Positions 12,088-22,284 of a stretch of DNA of 64,000 bases are shown one piece after another (position 1 is the stretch's first letter; each line of letters opens with the position of its first letter). This DNA comes from Affinundibacterium nitidum. Its GTDB lineage: Bacteria > Pseudomonadota > Gammaproteobacteria > Burkholderiales > Burkholderiaceae_D. The stretch lies in assembly GCF_014284155.1 (NCBI RefSeq), contig NZ_JACOFZ010000002.1, forward strand, positions 218,613 through 282,612, in the 5' to 3' direction. A model generated the notes under the pieces. The model did not search any database and was not told the DNA's origin. It saw nothing but the letters and a program-made list of their open reading frames with translations. Position numbers and translations under genes: made by a program.

Positions 12088-12657
12088 ATGAAATTATCTC
12101 GTTTCTTCGCAATCGCCTTGTTCGCTGTTGCAGCACCAAGCTTCGCACAAACATACAAAATCGACCCAACTCACACATTCCCAAGTTTTGAAGCTGACCA
12201 TAAAGGTATTTCTTTCTGGCGCGGCAAATTCACGAAAACAAGTGGCACTGTGACTTTGGATCGTGCAGCGAAATCCGGTTCGATCAATATTGAAATCGCT
12301 GCGGATTCCATCGACTTTGGCATGGATAAAATGAATGGCCATGCTAAAAGCAAAGATATGTTCAATGTAGAGCAATTCCCAACAATTAAATACAAAAGCA
12401 CCGCTTTGAAATTTGATGGCGACAAATTGGTTGCAGTTGAAGGTGAGCTGACGATGTTGGGCGTGACGAAGCCAGTGAATTTGACGATCAACAAATTCAA
12501 ATGCATCCAAGATGCAATGACAAAACGCGAAATCTGCGGTGCAGATGCGAGCGCGGAATTCAAACGCACAGACTTCGGTTTGAACTACGCGATTGCTTAT
12601 GGTTTCGCACCAGAAGTGAAATTGGCGATCCAAGTAGAAGCAGCTAAAGTCGACTAA
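12088..12657 (+). CDS. YceI family periplasmic protein (second copy)
   Basis: A 189-residue exported protein with a clear signal peptide (1-20, ending SFA|Q). The YceI domain begins YKIDPTHTFPSFEADH, the classic start of this family, and carries WRGKFTKTSG, KSKDMFNVEQFP and the ending YGFAPEVKLAIQVEA. It is closer to canonical YceI than the first copy, and the two differ enough to have separate ligands. A strong AGGAG site precedes the ATG. It lies 51 bases after the first yceI gene. Ligand binding of isoprenoids or quinones is known for the family; a functional link to cytochrome b561 is inferred from the neighbourhood. Confidence 0.93.
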   Translation: MKLSRFFAIALFAVAAPSFAQTYKIDPTHTFPSFEADHKGISFWRGKFTKTSGTVTLDRAAKSGSINIEIAADSIDFGMDKMNGHAKSKDMFNVEQFPTIKYKSTALKFDGDKLVAVEGELTMLGVTKPVNLTINKFKCIQDAMTKREICGADASAEFKRTDFGLNYAIAYGFAPEVKLAIQVEAAKVD

Positions 12658-12671
12658 ATCATATCGATTGA

Positions 12672-12680
12672 TTCGAACTA
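12672..12680. promoter_or_regulatory. Second TTCGAACTA site, candidate autoregulatory operator
   Basis: Repeats the 9-mer found in the b561 promoter palindrome (10892-10900), here within ATTCGAACTAGT, 67 bases before the marR-type start. The second half of the palindrome is degenerate, so it would be a weaker site. Confidence 0.4.
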
Positions 12681-12703
12681 GTCAATTCATTTAGTTGATT
12701 AGT

Positions 12704-12730
12704 GAGGTGGTCGAACAATTCGACCACCTC
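12704..12730. repeat. 12-bp perfect hairpin ahead of the marR-type gene
   Basis: GAGGTGGTCGAA and TTCGACCACCTC are exact reverse complements separated by CAA. There is no U-tract, so it is not a typical terminator. It lies in the leader just before the start codon and could be an operator or a translation-controlling hairpin. Confidence 0.6.
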
Positions 12731-12746
12731 TCCAACACTCTCCAAT

Positions 12747-13190
12747 ATGTTAGAGAAACGATACTTGCGCAGCATCCGACTCCTCTCAGAATGCATGCAA
12801 CTGTTCGAAAAAGGGTCATCCAAGCGCGTACGCGCGATGGGCTTCACTGATTCTCAATTCGACATTATTGCCACTTTAGGCAACACCCCCGGCATGACAT
12901 GCAAAGACTTAGGTGATAAGACTCTAATCACCAAAGGTACCCTCACAGGTGTGCTCGATCGCCTTGAGGCTAAAGGCCTGATCCAACGTGAGCGTGGTGA
13001 AGACCGCAGACAATTGTGGGTGAAACTTACTCCAGCCGGAGAAGAGAGCTTTGCCAAAGCCTTTCCTATAGTCGTGACTGGTGGCAGACAAGTCTTTGAA
13101 GACTACCAAACTGAAGATTTCGACGCTTTAGAAACACAACTTCAAAAACTGAAAGCCACCCTGGCGAAATCCTTAGAACAAGAGCCATAA
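12747..13190 (+). CDS. MarR family transcriptional regulator
   Basis: A 147-residue winged-helix regulator. The DNA-binding part spans about 30-100: MTCKDLGDKTLITKGTLTGV is the recognition-helix region, followed by LEAKGLIQRERGEDRRQLWVKLT, the wing with the conserved D-R motif. Flanking helices give the dimer interface. I chose the ATG at 12747; an upstream GTG (12702) would place the 12-bp hairpin inside the coding region and adds residues that do not look like MarR. It is downstream of b561-yceI-yceI and probably controls them and itself, as MarR genes usually do. Ligand unknown. Confidence 0.88.
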   Translation: MLEKRYLRSIRLLSECMQLFEKGSSKRVRAMGFTDSQFDIIATLGNTPGMTCKDLGDKTLITKGTLTGVLDRLEAKGLIQRERGEDRRQLWVKLTPAGEESFAKAFPIVVTGGRQVFEDYQTEDFDALETQLQKLKATLAKSLEQEP

Positions 13191-13191
13191 A

Positions 13192-13221
13192 AAAAGCGGC
13201 ACGTTTTCACGTACCGCTTTT
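13192..13221. terminator. Bidirectional terminator between marR-type gene and secA
   Basis: AAAAGCGG / CCGCTTTT arms extended by ACG/CGT with one mismatch and a T-rich loop. The T-run after the plus-strand arm (TTTTCTC) and the A-run before it allow use in both directions. The two flanking genes are convergent. Confidence 0.8.
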
Positions 13222-13245
13222 CTCAAATTTATTAATTGCGCAGGC

Positions 13246-16008
13246 TTAAGCTAACTTGCCGTGGCATTGCTTGAACTTTTTACCACTGCCGCAAGGACAC
13301 ATATCATTGCGTCCTACCTTCCAGCCTGATTCCACATAAGCCTGAGAGTCGTCCGTCGCTACTGGATTCGGTGCCAACATTTCTTCAGGAGATGCATTAG
13401 CATCAAAATCAGCATGTTGATAATGGACATTCTCGACTTGAGATTGCGCCAATTGCTGTTCCGCTGCTTCGATCTCTTCACGAGATTGAATACGAACTGT
13501 AACGATAATGCGCACCACTTCGTTTTTGATCATATCCAACATTTGACCAAATAACTCGAAAGCCTCACGCTTGTACTCTTGCTTAGGATTCTTTTGCGCA
13601 TAACCACGCAAATGGATACCTTGACGCAAATGATCCAAGGCAGCCAAATGTTCACGCCAATGGCTATCAATACTTTGCAGCATCACACTACGTTCGAAAC
13701 CTGCAAAAGATTCCTTACCGACCAAATCTACTTTCGCATCGTAATTGGCTTTTGCAGCAGCAACTACACGCTCAAGGATGTCCGCATCTGTCAGGTTTTG
13801 CTCGGTTTCCAGCAAGCCAGTTAAATTGATATCGAGTGCCCACTCAGCAGCTAAGTGTGTTTGCAAACCTTTCAAATCCCATTGCTCTTCCACTGATTCG
13901 TCAGGCACATACATGCGCACCAAATCATGGAACATACCATCACGCAAAGATGCCATCATCTCAGACATGTCATGCGCTTCCAGTAACTCATTACGTTGCT
14001 GGTAGATGACTTTACGCTGATCATTAGCAACGTCATCATATTCGAGCAATTGCTTACGAATATCGAAGTTACGTGCCTCAACTTTACGCTGTGCAGATTC
14101 AATAGAACGGCTTACGATACCCGCTTCGATTGGTTCACCTTCTGGCATTTTCAAGCGGTCCATGATCGCACGAACACGATCACCGGCGAAAATGCGCAAC
14201 AAAGCATCATCCAAGGACAAGTAGAAACGTGAAGAGCCTGGATCGCCTTGGCGACCGGAACGACCGCGCAACTGATTATCAACGCGACGGGATTCATGAC
14301 GCTCTGTACCAACGATGTGCAAACCACCCGCTGCTACTACTTGATCATGCAATGACTGCCATTCATCACGCAATTGTTTTGCTTGCGCTTGTTTCTCAGC
14401 ATCGGATAGAGTCGCCGATTCTTCGATTAATTGTACTTGCTTGGCGACGTTACCACCGAGGACGATATCAGTACCGCGCCCCGCCATATTGGTTGCGATC
14501 GTAATGCCTTTTGGACGACCTGCTTGCGCAATAATTTCGGCTTCACGTGCATGCTGCTTCGCATTCAACACGTTATGCGGCAACTTCGCTTTTTCCAAAA
14601 TACTGGACAACAATTCTGAATTTTCGATCGATGTCGTACCAACCAAGACTGGTTGACCGCGTTCATAACAATCCTGAATATCCTTCAGCATCGCACCGTA
14701 CTTTTCTTCCGATGACTTATAGACTTGATCTTGGCGATCTTTGCGTTGTGATGGCCTATTTGGCGGAATAACCACTGTTTCCAAGCCATAGATTTCTTGG
14801 AATTCGTAAGCTTCAGTATCTGCCGTACCAGTCATACCCGACAAGCGAGCATACATACGGAAATAATTTTGGAACGTGATCGACGCCAAAGTTTGGTTTT
14901 CGTTTTGAATACGAACACCTTCTTTTGCTTCGACTGCTTGATGCAAGCCATCTGACCAACGACGTCCTGTCATCATACGACCAGTAAATTCATCGACAAT
15001 CACGATTTCATCGTTCAACACCACATAGTGTTGGTCTTTAAAATACAAAGCATGCGCGCGCAGAGCAGCGTACAAGTGATGTACCAAGGAGATATTAGCT
15101 GCATCGTACAAAGACGCGCCCTCTGGCAACAAGCCCATCTGTGTCAAGATACGTTCAGCCTTGTCGTGACCAGCTTCAGTCAACAACACTTGGTGCGATT
15201 TTTCGTCTTTAGTGTAGTCACCTGGTACTTCAACCACTCCTTTGCCGTCTGGCGTTTCTTCACCGATTTGCAAAGTTAAGAGCTTGGGTACTTCGTTTAT
15301 CTTGTAATACAACTCTGTATGGTTTTCCGCTTGGCCGGAGATGATCAACGGCGTACGCGCCTCATCGATCAAAATCGAGTCGACTTCATCAACGACCGCG
15401 AAATTCAAGGAACGTTGTACACGGTCTTTAGCTTCGTACACCATGTTGTCACGCAAATAGTCGAAACCAAATTCGTTATTGGTACCGTAAGTGACATCGG
15501 ATGAGTAGGCAGTCTGCTTCGCATCGTGCTCAAGTTGCGACAAGTTAACGCCTGTCGTCAAACCCAACCAGCCATACAATTGCCCCATTTGTTCGGCATC
15601 GCGCTGAGCCAAATAGTCATTGACCGTAACAACGTGTACGCCCTTACCTGATAATGCATTCAAGTAAATCGGCAAAGTCGCCATCAAGGTTTTACCTTCC
15701 CCTGTGCCCATTTCGGCGATTTTGCCGAAGTGCAAAGCCATACCGCCCATCATCTGAACGTCAAAATGGCGCATTTTCAGCACACGTTTACTTGCTTCGC
15801 GACAAACAGCAAATGCCTCAGGCAAAATGGCGTCAAGCGTCTCGCCCTTGCTAATACGCTCTTTAAACTCTGGTGTTTTAGCCTTCAGTTGCTCATCAGT
15901 CAGTGCTTCCAACTTTGGCTCTAAGGCGTTAATTTCACGCACTATCTTTTGGTATTGTTTCAAGAGCCGCTGATTACGACTACCGAATATTTTGGTCAGG
16001 AATGACAT
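13246..16008 (-). CDS. secA: Protein translocase ATPase SecA
   Basis: A 920-residue motor protein that drives preproteins through SecYEG. The Walker A motif GTGEGKT is at 101-107, the DEAD-type motif appears as [15 protein letters not shown], and the second nucleotide-binding domain has [15 protein letters not shown] and [13 protein letters not shown]. The C-terminus is the SecB/zinc-binding tail, [13 protein letters not shown]. Length and order are normal. It follows the M23 peptidase gene on the same strand, the usual arrangement in Burkholderiales. I see no secM-like arrest peptide upstream. Confidence 0.99.
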   Translation of the reverse strand: MSFLTKIFGSRNQRLLKQYQKIVREINALEPKLEALTDEQLKAKTPEFKERISKGETLDAILPEAFAVCREASKRVLKMRHFDVQMMGGMALHFGKIAEMGTGEGKTLMATLPIYLNALSGKGVHVVTVNDYLAQRDAEQMGQLYGWLGLTTGVNLSQLEHDAKQTAYSSDVTYGTNNEFGFDYLRDNMVYEAKDRVQRSLNFAVVDEVDSILIDEARTPLIISGQAENHTELYYKINEVPKLLTLQIGEETPDGKGVVEVPGDYTKDEKSHQVLLTEAGHDKAERILTQMGLLPEGASLYDAANISLVHHLYAALRAHALYFKDQHYVVLNDEIVIVDEFTGRMMTGRRWSDGLHQAVEAKEGVRIQNENQTLASITFQNYFRMYARLSGMTGTADTEAYEFQEIYGLETVVIPPNRPSQRKDRQDQVYKSSEEKYGAMLKDIQDCYERGQPVLVGTTSIENSELLSSILEKAKLPHNVLNAKQHAREAEIIAQAGRPKGITIATNMAGRGTDIVLGGNVAKQVQLIEESATLSDAEKQAQAKQLRDEWQSLHDQVVAAGGLHIVGTERHESRRVDNQLRGRSGRQGDPGSSRFYLSLDDALLRIFAGDRVRAIMDRLKMPEGEPIEAGIVSRSIESAQRKVEARNFDIRKQLLEYDDVANDQRKVIYQQRNELLEAHDMSEMMASLRDGMFHDLVRMYVPDESVEEQWDLKGLQTHLAAEWALDINLTGLLETEQNLTDADILERVVAAAKANYDAKVDLVGKESFAGFERSVMLQSIDSHWREHLAALDHLRQGIHLRGYAQKNPKQEYKREAFELFGQMLDMIKNEVVRIIVTVRIQSREEIEAAEQQLAQSQVENVHYQHADFDANASPEEMLAPNPVATDDSQAYVESGWKVGRNDMCPCGSGKKFKQCHGKLA

Positions 16009-16228
16009 GCTTATGTGTTGGTGATGAGTAAGGTTCTAAAACACTGCGTCAACTGAACGCAGCAAATATGACTAACTTTTAATTTTAACATGACACCACC
16101 CCATTTCTGGAAAAATGGAAGGGCGACAGAAGAGATCAGAGTGGATTTGGTGCCGAAAAAGACAATTTCAAGGCTGGCTTGAGGGTGTTTTTCGACGATC
16201 TGAATAAAAAATTACTATTTAGAAATAA

Positions 16229-17194
16229 TTATTTAACTAAAGCTGCGATTTTCGAAACATCCGCACCTTCGTTCCCTGCGTTCAAGAACTTATGTGGGTT
16301 TTGTGGAATACCTTTGATACGCACTTCAAAATGCAAATGCGCTCCGGTCGAACGCCCTGTCGAACCAATATCTGCAATTCGCTGTCCACGTTTAACAATA
16401 TCACCGACCTTGGCATACAAACGCGAAGCATGTGCGTAACGCGTCATCATATCGCCACCATGATCAATCTCTAGCATATTGCCGAACTCTGGATGGTATT
16501 CAGCGGCAATCACCACACCACCGGCCGCTGCAACGATTGGCGTGCCAGTAGGCGCAGAGAAATCAAGACCTTCATGGAAGGCCGTACGTCCTGAGAATGG
16601 GTCGATACGGCGTCCAAAAGTCGAAGCGTTATAGCCAACGTTAACAGGAACGACAGTTGGCAATAATTTTGCTTGTAATTTAAAACTCATTAACTTTGAC
16701 TCGACCACATTCAGATAGTCTGAGCGGTACCCCACATCTCGCGCCATCACATCAAGGGACTGTTGAAAATCATTCAAACTCAAGTCTGGCTTAATCACAG
16801 GCACTTCAACACCGCCACGTCCTGGCGGCTCTTTGAAATTAAACTCTTCTGGTTTGACACCCGCTAAGCCTTGCACACGCTCACCTAAAGCATCAAGACG
16901 GATCAGTTGTGCTTGCATTTCGCCCAACTTCGCAGCCATCGCTGCTAGGTTTTCTTTGAGATATTTATCGTTGGTCGTGACGGTCGCCACTCCACCTGGC
17001 ATCAAGGATTCGGGCATCAGAGCTTTTGCCAACTTAGAATCGTTGGCCGCAAGACGTGCGGTCACAGACATCAAGGCCACCGCACACAGAACAGATACAA
17101 CAAAAAACACTAGCAGAAAGCTAATCAAATGCTTGGACGACAGCGTCACCGACTTGGCTTGCGTCAAGCGAGAATGCATAATAATTACTTGCAT
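16229..17194 (-). CDS. M23 family metallopeptidase (membrane-anchored)
   Basis: A 321-residue protein. An N-terminal membrane segment (about 22-44, LISFLLVFFVVSVLCAVALM) is followed by a periplasmic coiled-coil-like region (about 60-110) and a C-terminal LytM/M23 domain (about 195-300). Zinc and catalytic motifs are visible: HEGLDF (first His and Asp ligands) and HLHFEVR (last His), with RYAHAS between. LytM proteins cleave peptidoglycan cross-bridges or activate amidases in cell division. I chose the ATG at 17194 because GGAGG lies 8 bases upstream; the longer frame starts beyond that site. It is divergent from the dciA-like gene and sits between lpxC and secA. Confidence 0.92.
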   Translation of the reverse strand: MQVIIMHSRLTQAKSVTLSSKHLISFLLVFFVVSVLCAVALMSVTARLAANDSKLAKALMPESLMPGGVATVTTNDKYLKENLAAMAAKLGEMQAQLIRLDALGERVQGLAGVKPEEFNFKEPPGRGGVEVPVIKPDLSLNDFQQSLDVMARDVGYRSDYLNVVESKLMSFKLQAKLLPTVVPVNVGYNASTFGRRIDPFSGRTAFHEGLDFSAPTGTPIVAAAGGVVIAAEYHPEFGNMLEIDHGGDMMTRYAHASRLYAKVGDIVKRGQRIADIGSTGRSTGAHLHFEVRIKGIPQNPHKFLNAGNEGADVSKIAALVK

Positions 17195-17242
17195 TAAAGA
17201 TGCCTCCGTGACCAATAAAGATAGCTGTGGTAATGTGCTGCT

Positions 17243-17740
17243 ATGCAATCACCTCAACAACCTTATCGATTAAATATTAAGCGTGGCAAGAAACCTGCAA
17301 GTGCGCCTGGCATTTCTAGTTTCTTACAACAGAGCGATAAACTATCGCCGCTTTTGCCTACAGTGAAGCGAAACATTTCGCTTCAAAAAGAATGTGAAAG
17401 CTTTCTTCCACCCATATTTGGCCACTGCGAAGTACTAAATCTACATGAAGATCAACTTGTACTCTCCGCACCAAATGCGGCCATCGCCAGCAAATTAAAG
17501 CAACAACTGCCGAAATTACTAGCCCATTTGCAACATCGAGGCTGGCAGATTAACGCAATCAGAATCAAAGTACAAGTCAAAAAGACAGTTGAAAAACAAC
17601 AAGCTGTCAAACAAGCACTACTTACTCCGTCCGCACTAAATGCCTTTAAGACACTAGAGGATAGCTTGGAGACAACACCTCAAAACGAGGCGCTAAAGGC
17701 TGCTTTAGCTCGGATGTTGAGTAGAAATGGTGTGAAATGA
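17243..17740 (+). CDS. DciA-like (DUF721) protein
   Basis: A 165-residue protein of the DUF721/DciA family. The core runs from about 45 to 110, including SFLPPIFGHCEVLNLHEDQLVLSAPN as two segments and a KLKQQLPKLLAHL helix. DciA interacts with and helps load the replicative helicase DnaB in bacteria lacking DnaC; that role is known for the family and only inferred here. The N-terminus is basic (KRGKKP). It is the only plus-strand gene inside the long minus-strand block and diverges from the M23 gene, a conserved position in this order. Confidence 0.78.
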   Translation: MQSPQQPYRLNIKRGKKPASAPGISSFLQQSDKLSPLLPTVKRNISLQKECESFLPPIFGHCEVLNLHEDQLVLSAPNAAIASKLKQQLPKLLAHLQHRGWQINAIRIKVQVKKTVEKQQAVKQALLTPSALNAFKTLEDSLETTPQNEALKAALARMLSRNGVK

Positions 17741-17787
17741 AAGCCTTTGGACGCAGTTTACTGGCCAAGAAAATCGGAAGCTTTACT

Positions 17788-18723
17788 CTAATTTAAAGCC
17801 CATTCACGCTGATCTAAATGAGAATAGGAAATTGGCGCATTTGCAATTTCGTCAAAACTAACGATCTCGTAGGCATCTGGTTGTGACAGCAATACCCGTA
17901 ATAATTGGTTATTCAGACCATGACCAGATTTGTGCGCAGTATAACTTGCCAAAAATGGATGTCCGATTAAATACAAATCGCCAATCGCGTCCAAGATTTT
18001 GTGTCGCACGAACTCATCATCAAAGCGCAAGCCGTCGGCATTCAAAATGCGATACTCGTCCATCACGATAGCGTTTTCGAGCGATCCGCCACGCGCCAAA
18101 CCGATGCCGCGTAGCATTTCTACGTCTTGCATGAACCCAAACGTGCGGGCACGTGCGACATCTTTTACGTAAGACACTTTTTCGAAATCAACTACCGCAG
18201 TTTGTGCGGTGCCATCAACCGCTGGATGATTGAACTCAATAAAGAAACTGAGCTTAAAACCATCATAAGGTTCCAGGCGCGCCCACTTTTCAGACTTGCC
18301 GCTTCCTTCGCGGATTTCCACCGGTTTTAACACTCGGATAAATTTCTTGGCGGCCTCTTGCTCTTGCAGACCGCCTTGCTGGATGAGATAAACAAAAGAC
18401 GATGCAGAACCATCCATAATAGGAATTTCTTCCGCACTGACATCAATAAACAAGTTATCGATGCCTAGGCCCGCACACGCTGAAAGCAAATGCTCCACCG
18501 TTGACACTTTGGCTCCATCCTTAGTTAAGGTGGAGGCCATTTTCGTATCGCCGATGTTGAGTGCGGTCGCTGGAAAAACGACAGGCGGCGTCAAATCAAC
18601 GCGTGTAAAAACAATACCTGTATCCACAGGCGCTGGTTTTAGGGTAAGCGTCACCTTAGTGCCAGAGTGAACTCCAACACCAATGGTCTTAACCTCTTGT
18701 TTAATCGTTCTTTGTTTTAGCAT
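17788..18723 (-). CDS. lpxC: UDP-3-O-acyl-N-acetylglucosamine deacetylase
   Basis: A 311-residue zinc enzyme catalysing the committed step of lipid A synthesis. The zinc-binding histidines lie in [10 protein letters not shown] (His78) and in the [10 protein letters not shown] segment; the catalytic HGLNNQ motif is present near the C-terminus. Length matches the family (about 305). It lies between the peroxiredoxin gene and the divergent dciA-like gene, just beyond ftsZ, as in E. coli and most proteobacteria. Confidence 0.99.
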   Translation of the reverse strand: MLKQRTIKQEVKTIGVGVHSGTKVTLTLKPAPVDTGIVFTRVDLTPPVVFPATALNIGDTKMASTLTKDGAKVSTVEHLLSACAGLGIDNLFIDVSAEEIPIMDGSASSFVYLIQQGGLQEQEAAKKFIRVLKPVEIREGSGKSEKWARLEPYDGFKLSFFIEFNHPAVDGTAQTAVVDFEKVSYVKDVARARTFGFMQDVEMLRGIGLARGGSLENAIVMDEYRILNADGLRFDDEFVRHKILDAIGDLYLIGHPFLASYTAHKSGHGLNNQLLRVLLSQPDAYEIVSFDEIANAPISYSHLDQREWALN

Positions 18724-18804
18724 TCCGAGATTATAAACGTCGATCTGGTTTTACGCACAAGGACACTTGTAACATTGCGCTTTTCATAGCATTTCTGATA
18801 GCAA

Positions 18805-18832
18805 AAAAGCGCACCCGAATGAGTGCGCTTTT
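18805..18832 (-). terminator. Terminator after the peroxiredoxin gene
   Basis: Arms AAAAGCGCAC / GTGCGCTTTT with an 8-base loop. On the minus strand the stem is followed by TTTTTTGC-type sequence. It separates the peroxiredoxin gene from lpxC. Confidence 0.82.
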
Positions 18833-18850
18833 GCTGGTGGAACGAGGAGC

Positions 18851-19357
18851 TTAAGCTAATTGTGCCAACATCGTTTCTGCATTGGACACCGCAAATGCAC
18901 CACCCTCTTCAACATTCAGGTGTTTTACCACGCCATCGACAACCACCATAGAGTAGCGTTGTGAGCGTGTGCCCATACCAAATTTACTGAAATCAGCATC
19001 GAGGCCGAGGGCTTTGCTGAAAGCTGCATTGCCGTCTGCCATCATACGTACGATGCCAGTGGCTTTTTGATCGCGACCCCATGCACCCATCACAAACGCA
19101 TCATTAACGGAAACACACCAAATTTCATCTACACCCTTTGCTTTCAAAGCAGCCGCATGTTCGACATAGCCTGGAACGTGTTTGGCAGAGCAAGTTGGAG
19201 TGTAAGCACCTGGCAGACCGAAAATGGCGATGGTTTTGCCTTTGGCAAGATCGGCAACATTAAAAGTATTCGGGCCTAAAGAGCAGCCTTCTGTTTCGAC
19301 TTCGATAAATTCTGCAAGGCTAGCTGCTGGCAATGTGTCACCGATCTTAATGGTCAT
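18851..19357 (-). CDS. Peroxiredoxin, Prx5 (type II) family
   Basis: A 168-residue cytosolic thiol peroxidase. The active-site motif PGAYTPTCS places the peroxidatic cysteine at 56. Further signature segments are HVPGYV, WCVSVNDAFVMGAWG and the GTRSQRYSMVV strand. Proteins of this family use glutathione/glutaredoxin or thioredoxin as reductant; no glutaredoxin domain is fused here. A strong GGGAG site precedes the ATG. It sits between ftsZ and lpxC, a placement shared with other Burkholderiales, but has terminators on both sides and is probably transcribed alone. Confidence 0.94.
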   Translation of the reverse strand: MTIKIGDTLPAASLAEFIEVETEGCSLGPNTFNVADLAKGKTIAIFGLPGAYTPTCSAKHVPGYVEHAAALKAKGVDEIWCVSVNDAFVMGAWGRDQKATGIVRMMADGNAAFSKALGLDADFSKFGMGTRSQRYSMVVVDGVVKHLNVEEGGAFAVSNAETMLAQLA

Positions 19358-19487
19358 AATGAACTCCCTAAAGTAAACTGAATTAGCTAAATGAACTTTT
19401 GTGAACTACCAAATTCCTGCCCGCCTCAATTGAGAATTCTCGGGCGAACCGCAAGTATGCCTGAAACAAAATTTTCCTGCAGAAAGC

Positions 19488-19515
19488 AAAACGCCAACCT
19501 CTCGGTTGGCGTTTT
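19488..19515. terminator. Terminator after ftsZ
   Basis: A 12-bp perfect stem AAAACGCCAACC / GGTTGGCGTTTT with loop TCTC. T-rich flanks lie on both sides. It ends the dcw transcript on the minus strand. Confidence 0.85.
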
Positions 19516-19581
19516 TAACTTCTTTTTTTATCCACCAAACGCTCAAGTTTAAAACTTAGCGAAGGCGATCTTATTTCAAGA

Positions 19582-20778
19582 TTAGTCTGCTTGTTTGCGT
19601 AAGAAAGCAGGAATGTCATACGTTTCCATACCATTCTTCTCTAATGCACGTACTTGTTCAGTTGCAGAGTGACGCCATACTGCTGGCTTAGTCAAAGTAT
19701 CGAAGCCTGCACTTGCACTCGTCGTCGTTTTCGCAGCAGATGCAGCAACTGGTGTTGCCATCATCATAGGCTCGTCGTGAGTACCTGTGCGCAGCATTGG
19801 TGTTTGCACCAACTGGATATTTTTCTTGCCACGGCCCAAACCTGTTGCGACTACTGTTACACGGATATCGTCGCCCATGCTCTCATCGTAAGCGATACCT
19901 TGTGCAATCGATGCATCTGGAGCAGCGAAAGCGCGAACGGCAGCCATGACTTCTTTAATTTCTTTACCTTTGAGACTGCGGCTTGCAGTGACGTTCACCA
20001 ACACACCACGTGCGCCAGACAAATCAATGCCATCCAACAATGGAGATGCCACTGCTTGTTCTGCAGCGATACGTGCACGATCAACACCAGAAGCCGTTGC
20101 CGTACCCATCATTGCTTTACCTTGTTCGCCCATAATCGTCTTCACGTCATTAAAGTCGACGTTGATATGACCAGGAACGTTGATGATTTCAGCGATACCA
20201 GCTACAGCGTTGTTGAGAACGTTGTCAGCGTGGCCCAGCCATTCGATCATGCTGTCATCTTCGTAAATCTCTTCAAGTTTTTCGTTGAGGATGATGATCA
20301 GAGAATCGACATGCTTGGATAAAGCATCGAGACCTTCGTCAGCGATGTCCATGCATTTCTTACCTTCGTAAGAGAATGGTTTGGAAACCACAGCGACTGT
20401 CAAAGCACCTTGCTCTTTGGCGATTTGCGCAACTACGGGAGCAGCGCCAGTACCTGTACCACCACCCATACCAGCAGCGATAAATACCATGTGCGCGCCG
20501 CGTAATGCATCTTCAATACGTGAACGTGAATCTTCTGCAAGCTGACGACCTACTTCAGGTTTCATCCCTGCGCCCAAACCAGTTTCACCGATTTGAATCA
20601 CATTGTGTGCATTAGATTGCGCCAGCGCTTGTGCATCGGTGTTAGCAGCGATGAACTCTACGCCAGAAACACCTTTGTTAATCATGTGCTGAACCGCGTT
20701 ACCACCTGCTCCACCGACACCAACGACTTTGATCACTGTGCCTTGTGTAGCGTTATCGACCATATCGAACTCCATCAT
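19582..20778 (-). CDS. ftsZ: Cell division GTPase FtsZ
   Basis: A 398-residue tubulin homologue that forms the Z ring. The GTP-binding signature GGGTGTG is at 105-111 and the T7 synergy-loop region (NVDFNDVKTIM) is intact. A variable linker (about 320-385) leads to the conserved tail YDIPAFLRKQAD, which binds FtsA and ZipA. A GGGGGA site lies ahead of the tandem ATG codons. Last gene of the dcw cluster, 177 bases after ftsA. Confidence 0.99.
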   Translation of the reverse strand: MMEFDMVDNATQGTVIKVVGVGGAGGNAVQHMINKGVSGVEFIAANTDAQALAQSNAHNVIQIGETGLGAGMKPEVGRQLAEDSRSRIEDALRGAHMVFIAAGMGGGTGTGAAPVVAQIAKEQGALTVAVVSKPFSYEGKKCMDIADEGLDALSKHVDSLIIILNEKLEEIYEDDSMIEWLGHADNVLNNAVAGIAEIINVPGHINVDFNDVKTIMGEQGKAMMGTATASGVDRARIAAEQAVASPLLDGIDLSGARGVLVNVTASRSLKGKEIKEVMAAVRAFAAPDASIAQGIAYDESMGDDIRVTVVATGLGRGKKNIQLVQTPMLRTGTHDEPMMMATPVAASAAKTTTSASAGFDTLTKPAVWRHSATEQVRALEKNGMETYDIPAFLRKQAD

Positions 20779-20955
20779 GAATCCCCCATTAGGCAGATTT
20801 CAGTCGCTAACCCTCACCCGATGTGACGTCTAGCGAATAAAAACTGTAGTAAACACCATTATAAAATGATTACCGCAAAAAATTGTGAAAAATCTGCGGT
20901 AAATCGCCTCATTTCGTCTCGAAAACAAACAATTTTTTTCAAAAAAATGCGTAAA

Positions 20956-22188
20956 TCAGAAATTCCCTTGAAACCACTCCTTCATACGCTGCCAAACTGC
21001 GCTCGCCGACCCTGCTTGACGCGTCACAATATGACCTCGCATGTACTGCTTTTTTGCCTCCAACAACAAACCCAACACGGTCGCATAACGCGGGCTACGC
21101 ACCACGTCTGCCAACTGTCCTGAATACACGGGCATGCCTAAACGCGCAGGTTTCAGGAAAATATCTTCAGCCATCTCCACCATACCTTGCATGGTGGATG
21201 AACCACCGGTTAACACGATGCCTGAAGAAAGGACATCTTCGTAACCGGACTCACGAACCACTTGATGAACCAAGGCGAATAATTCTTCAACGCGTGGTTC
21301 GATCACAGCAGCCAAAGCTTGGCGCGACAAAGAACGTGGGCCACGATCGCCGAGACCAGGCACTTCGAGCGTATCTGCAGGATCGGCCAGCACCTGTTTC
21401 GCCACGCCAAAACGTAGCTTGATTTCCTCCGCTTCGGAAGTCGGTGTGCGCAATGCCATCGCAATATCATTGGTAATTTGATCGCCAGCGATTGGAATCA
21501 CCGCTGTATGGCGAATCGAACCTTCGCTAAACACAGCCACATCAGTGGTACCACCACCGATATCGATCAAGACCACGCCTAATTCTTTTTCGTCGTTGGT
21601 AAGCACAGCGTCGGCTGATGCCATGGGTTGCAAAATCAAATCAGAAACTTCGAGACCACAACGACGCACACATTTAACGATGTTTTGGACCGCCGACACG
21701 GCACCTGTCACAATATGAACTTTCACCTCTAAGCGAATACCACTCATACCGATTGGCTCGCGCACATCGTCTTGACTATCGACGATAAATTCCTGCGGCA
21801 AGGTGTGCAGCAACTGCTGATCTGTTGGAATATTGACTGCCTTCGCCGTCTCAATCACTCGCGATACGTCCATCGCGGTAACTTCTTTGTCTTTAATCGC
21901 CACCATGCCGCTGGAATTAAAGCTACGGATATGACTACCGGCAATACCAGTGTAGACAGTGCGAATCTTGCAATCAGCCATCAACTCGGCTTCTTCAAGC
22001 GCTCGTTGTATTGATTCCACCGTGGCCTCAATATTGACCACCACACCTTTTTTCAGCCCCTTTGATTCGTGCTGACCCAAGCCGATCACTTCATGACGGC
22101 CGTCTGGCATGACTTCTGCCACTACCGCAACGATCTTAGAGGTGCCGATATCGAGACCGACGATCAGGTTTTTTGCGTCTTTTGTCAT
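20956..22188 (-). CDS. ftsA: Cell division protein FtsA
   Basis: A 410-residue actin-fold protein that tethers FtsZ filaments to the membrane. Phosphate-binding motifs VGLDIGTSK near the N-terminus and IDIGGGTTDVAVF in the middle are clear, followed by the adenosine motif VLTGGSS. The C-terminus WQRMKEWFQGNF is an amphipathic membrane-targeting helix. Length is normal. It lies between ftsQ and ftsZ in the standard order. Confidence 0.99.
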   Translation of the reverse strand: MTKDAKNLIVGLDIGTSKIVAVVAEVMPDGRHEVIGLGQHESKGLKKGVVVNIEATVESIQRALEEAELMADCKIRTVYTGIAGSHIRSFNSSGMVAIKDKEVTAMDVSRVIETAKAVNIPTDQQLLHTLPQEFIVDSQDDVREPIGMSGIRLEVKVHIVTGAVSAVQNIVKCVRRCGLEVSDLILQPMASADAVLTNDEKELGVVLIDIGGGTTDVAVFSEGSIRHTAVIPIAGDQITNDIAMALRTPTSEAEEIKLRFGVAKQVLADPADTLEVPGLGDRGPRSLSRQALAAVIEPRVEELFALVHQVVRESGYEDVLSSGIVLTGGSSTMQGMVEMAEDIFLKPARLGMPVYSGQLADVVRSPRYATVLGLLLEAKKQYMRGHIVTRQAGSASAVWQRMKEWFQGNF

Positions 22189-22284
22189 ATCATTCCACTT
22201 ACTATTTTATTGAAACGTTTTGCGTTTTATCGTCTACCAAAATACTGTTCTTACTCACTTGAATCTATCACTCGCTACTCAAAT

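Noticed and set aside
12094-12633. Open frame of 179 codons antisense to the second yceI gene
   Set aside because: Phe/Cys/His-rich composition with no family resemblance; the plus-strand YceI protein is clear.
19654-20322. Open frame of 222 codons antisense to ftsZ
   Set aside because: The encoded sequence is rich in Cys, His and Trp in a random pattern, as expected from reading the opposite strand of a well-conserved gene. ftsZ accounts for the region fully.
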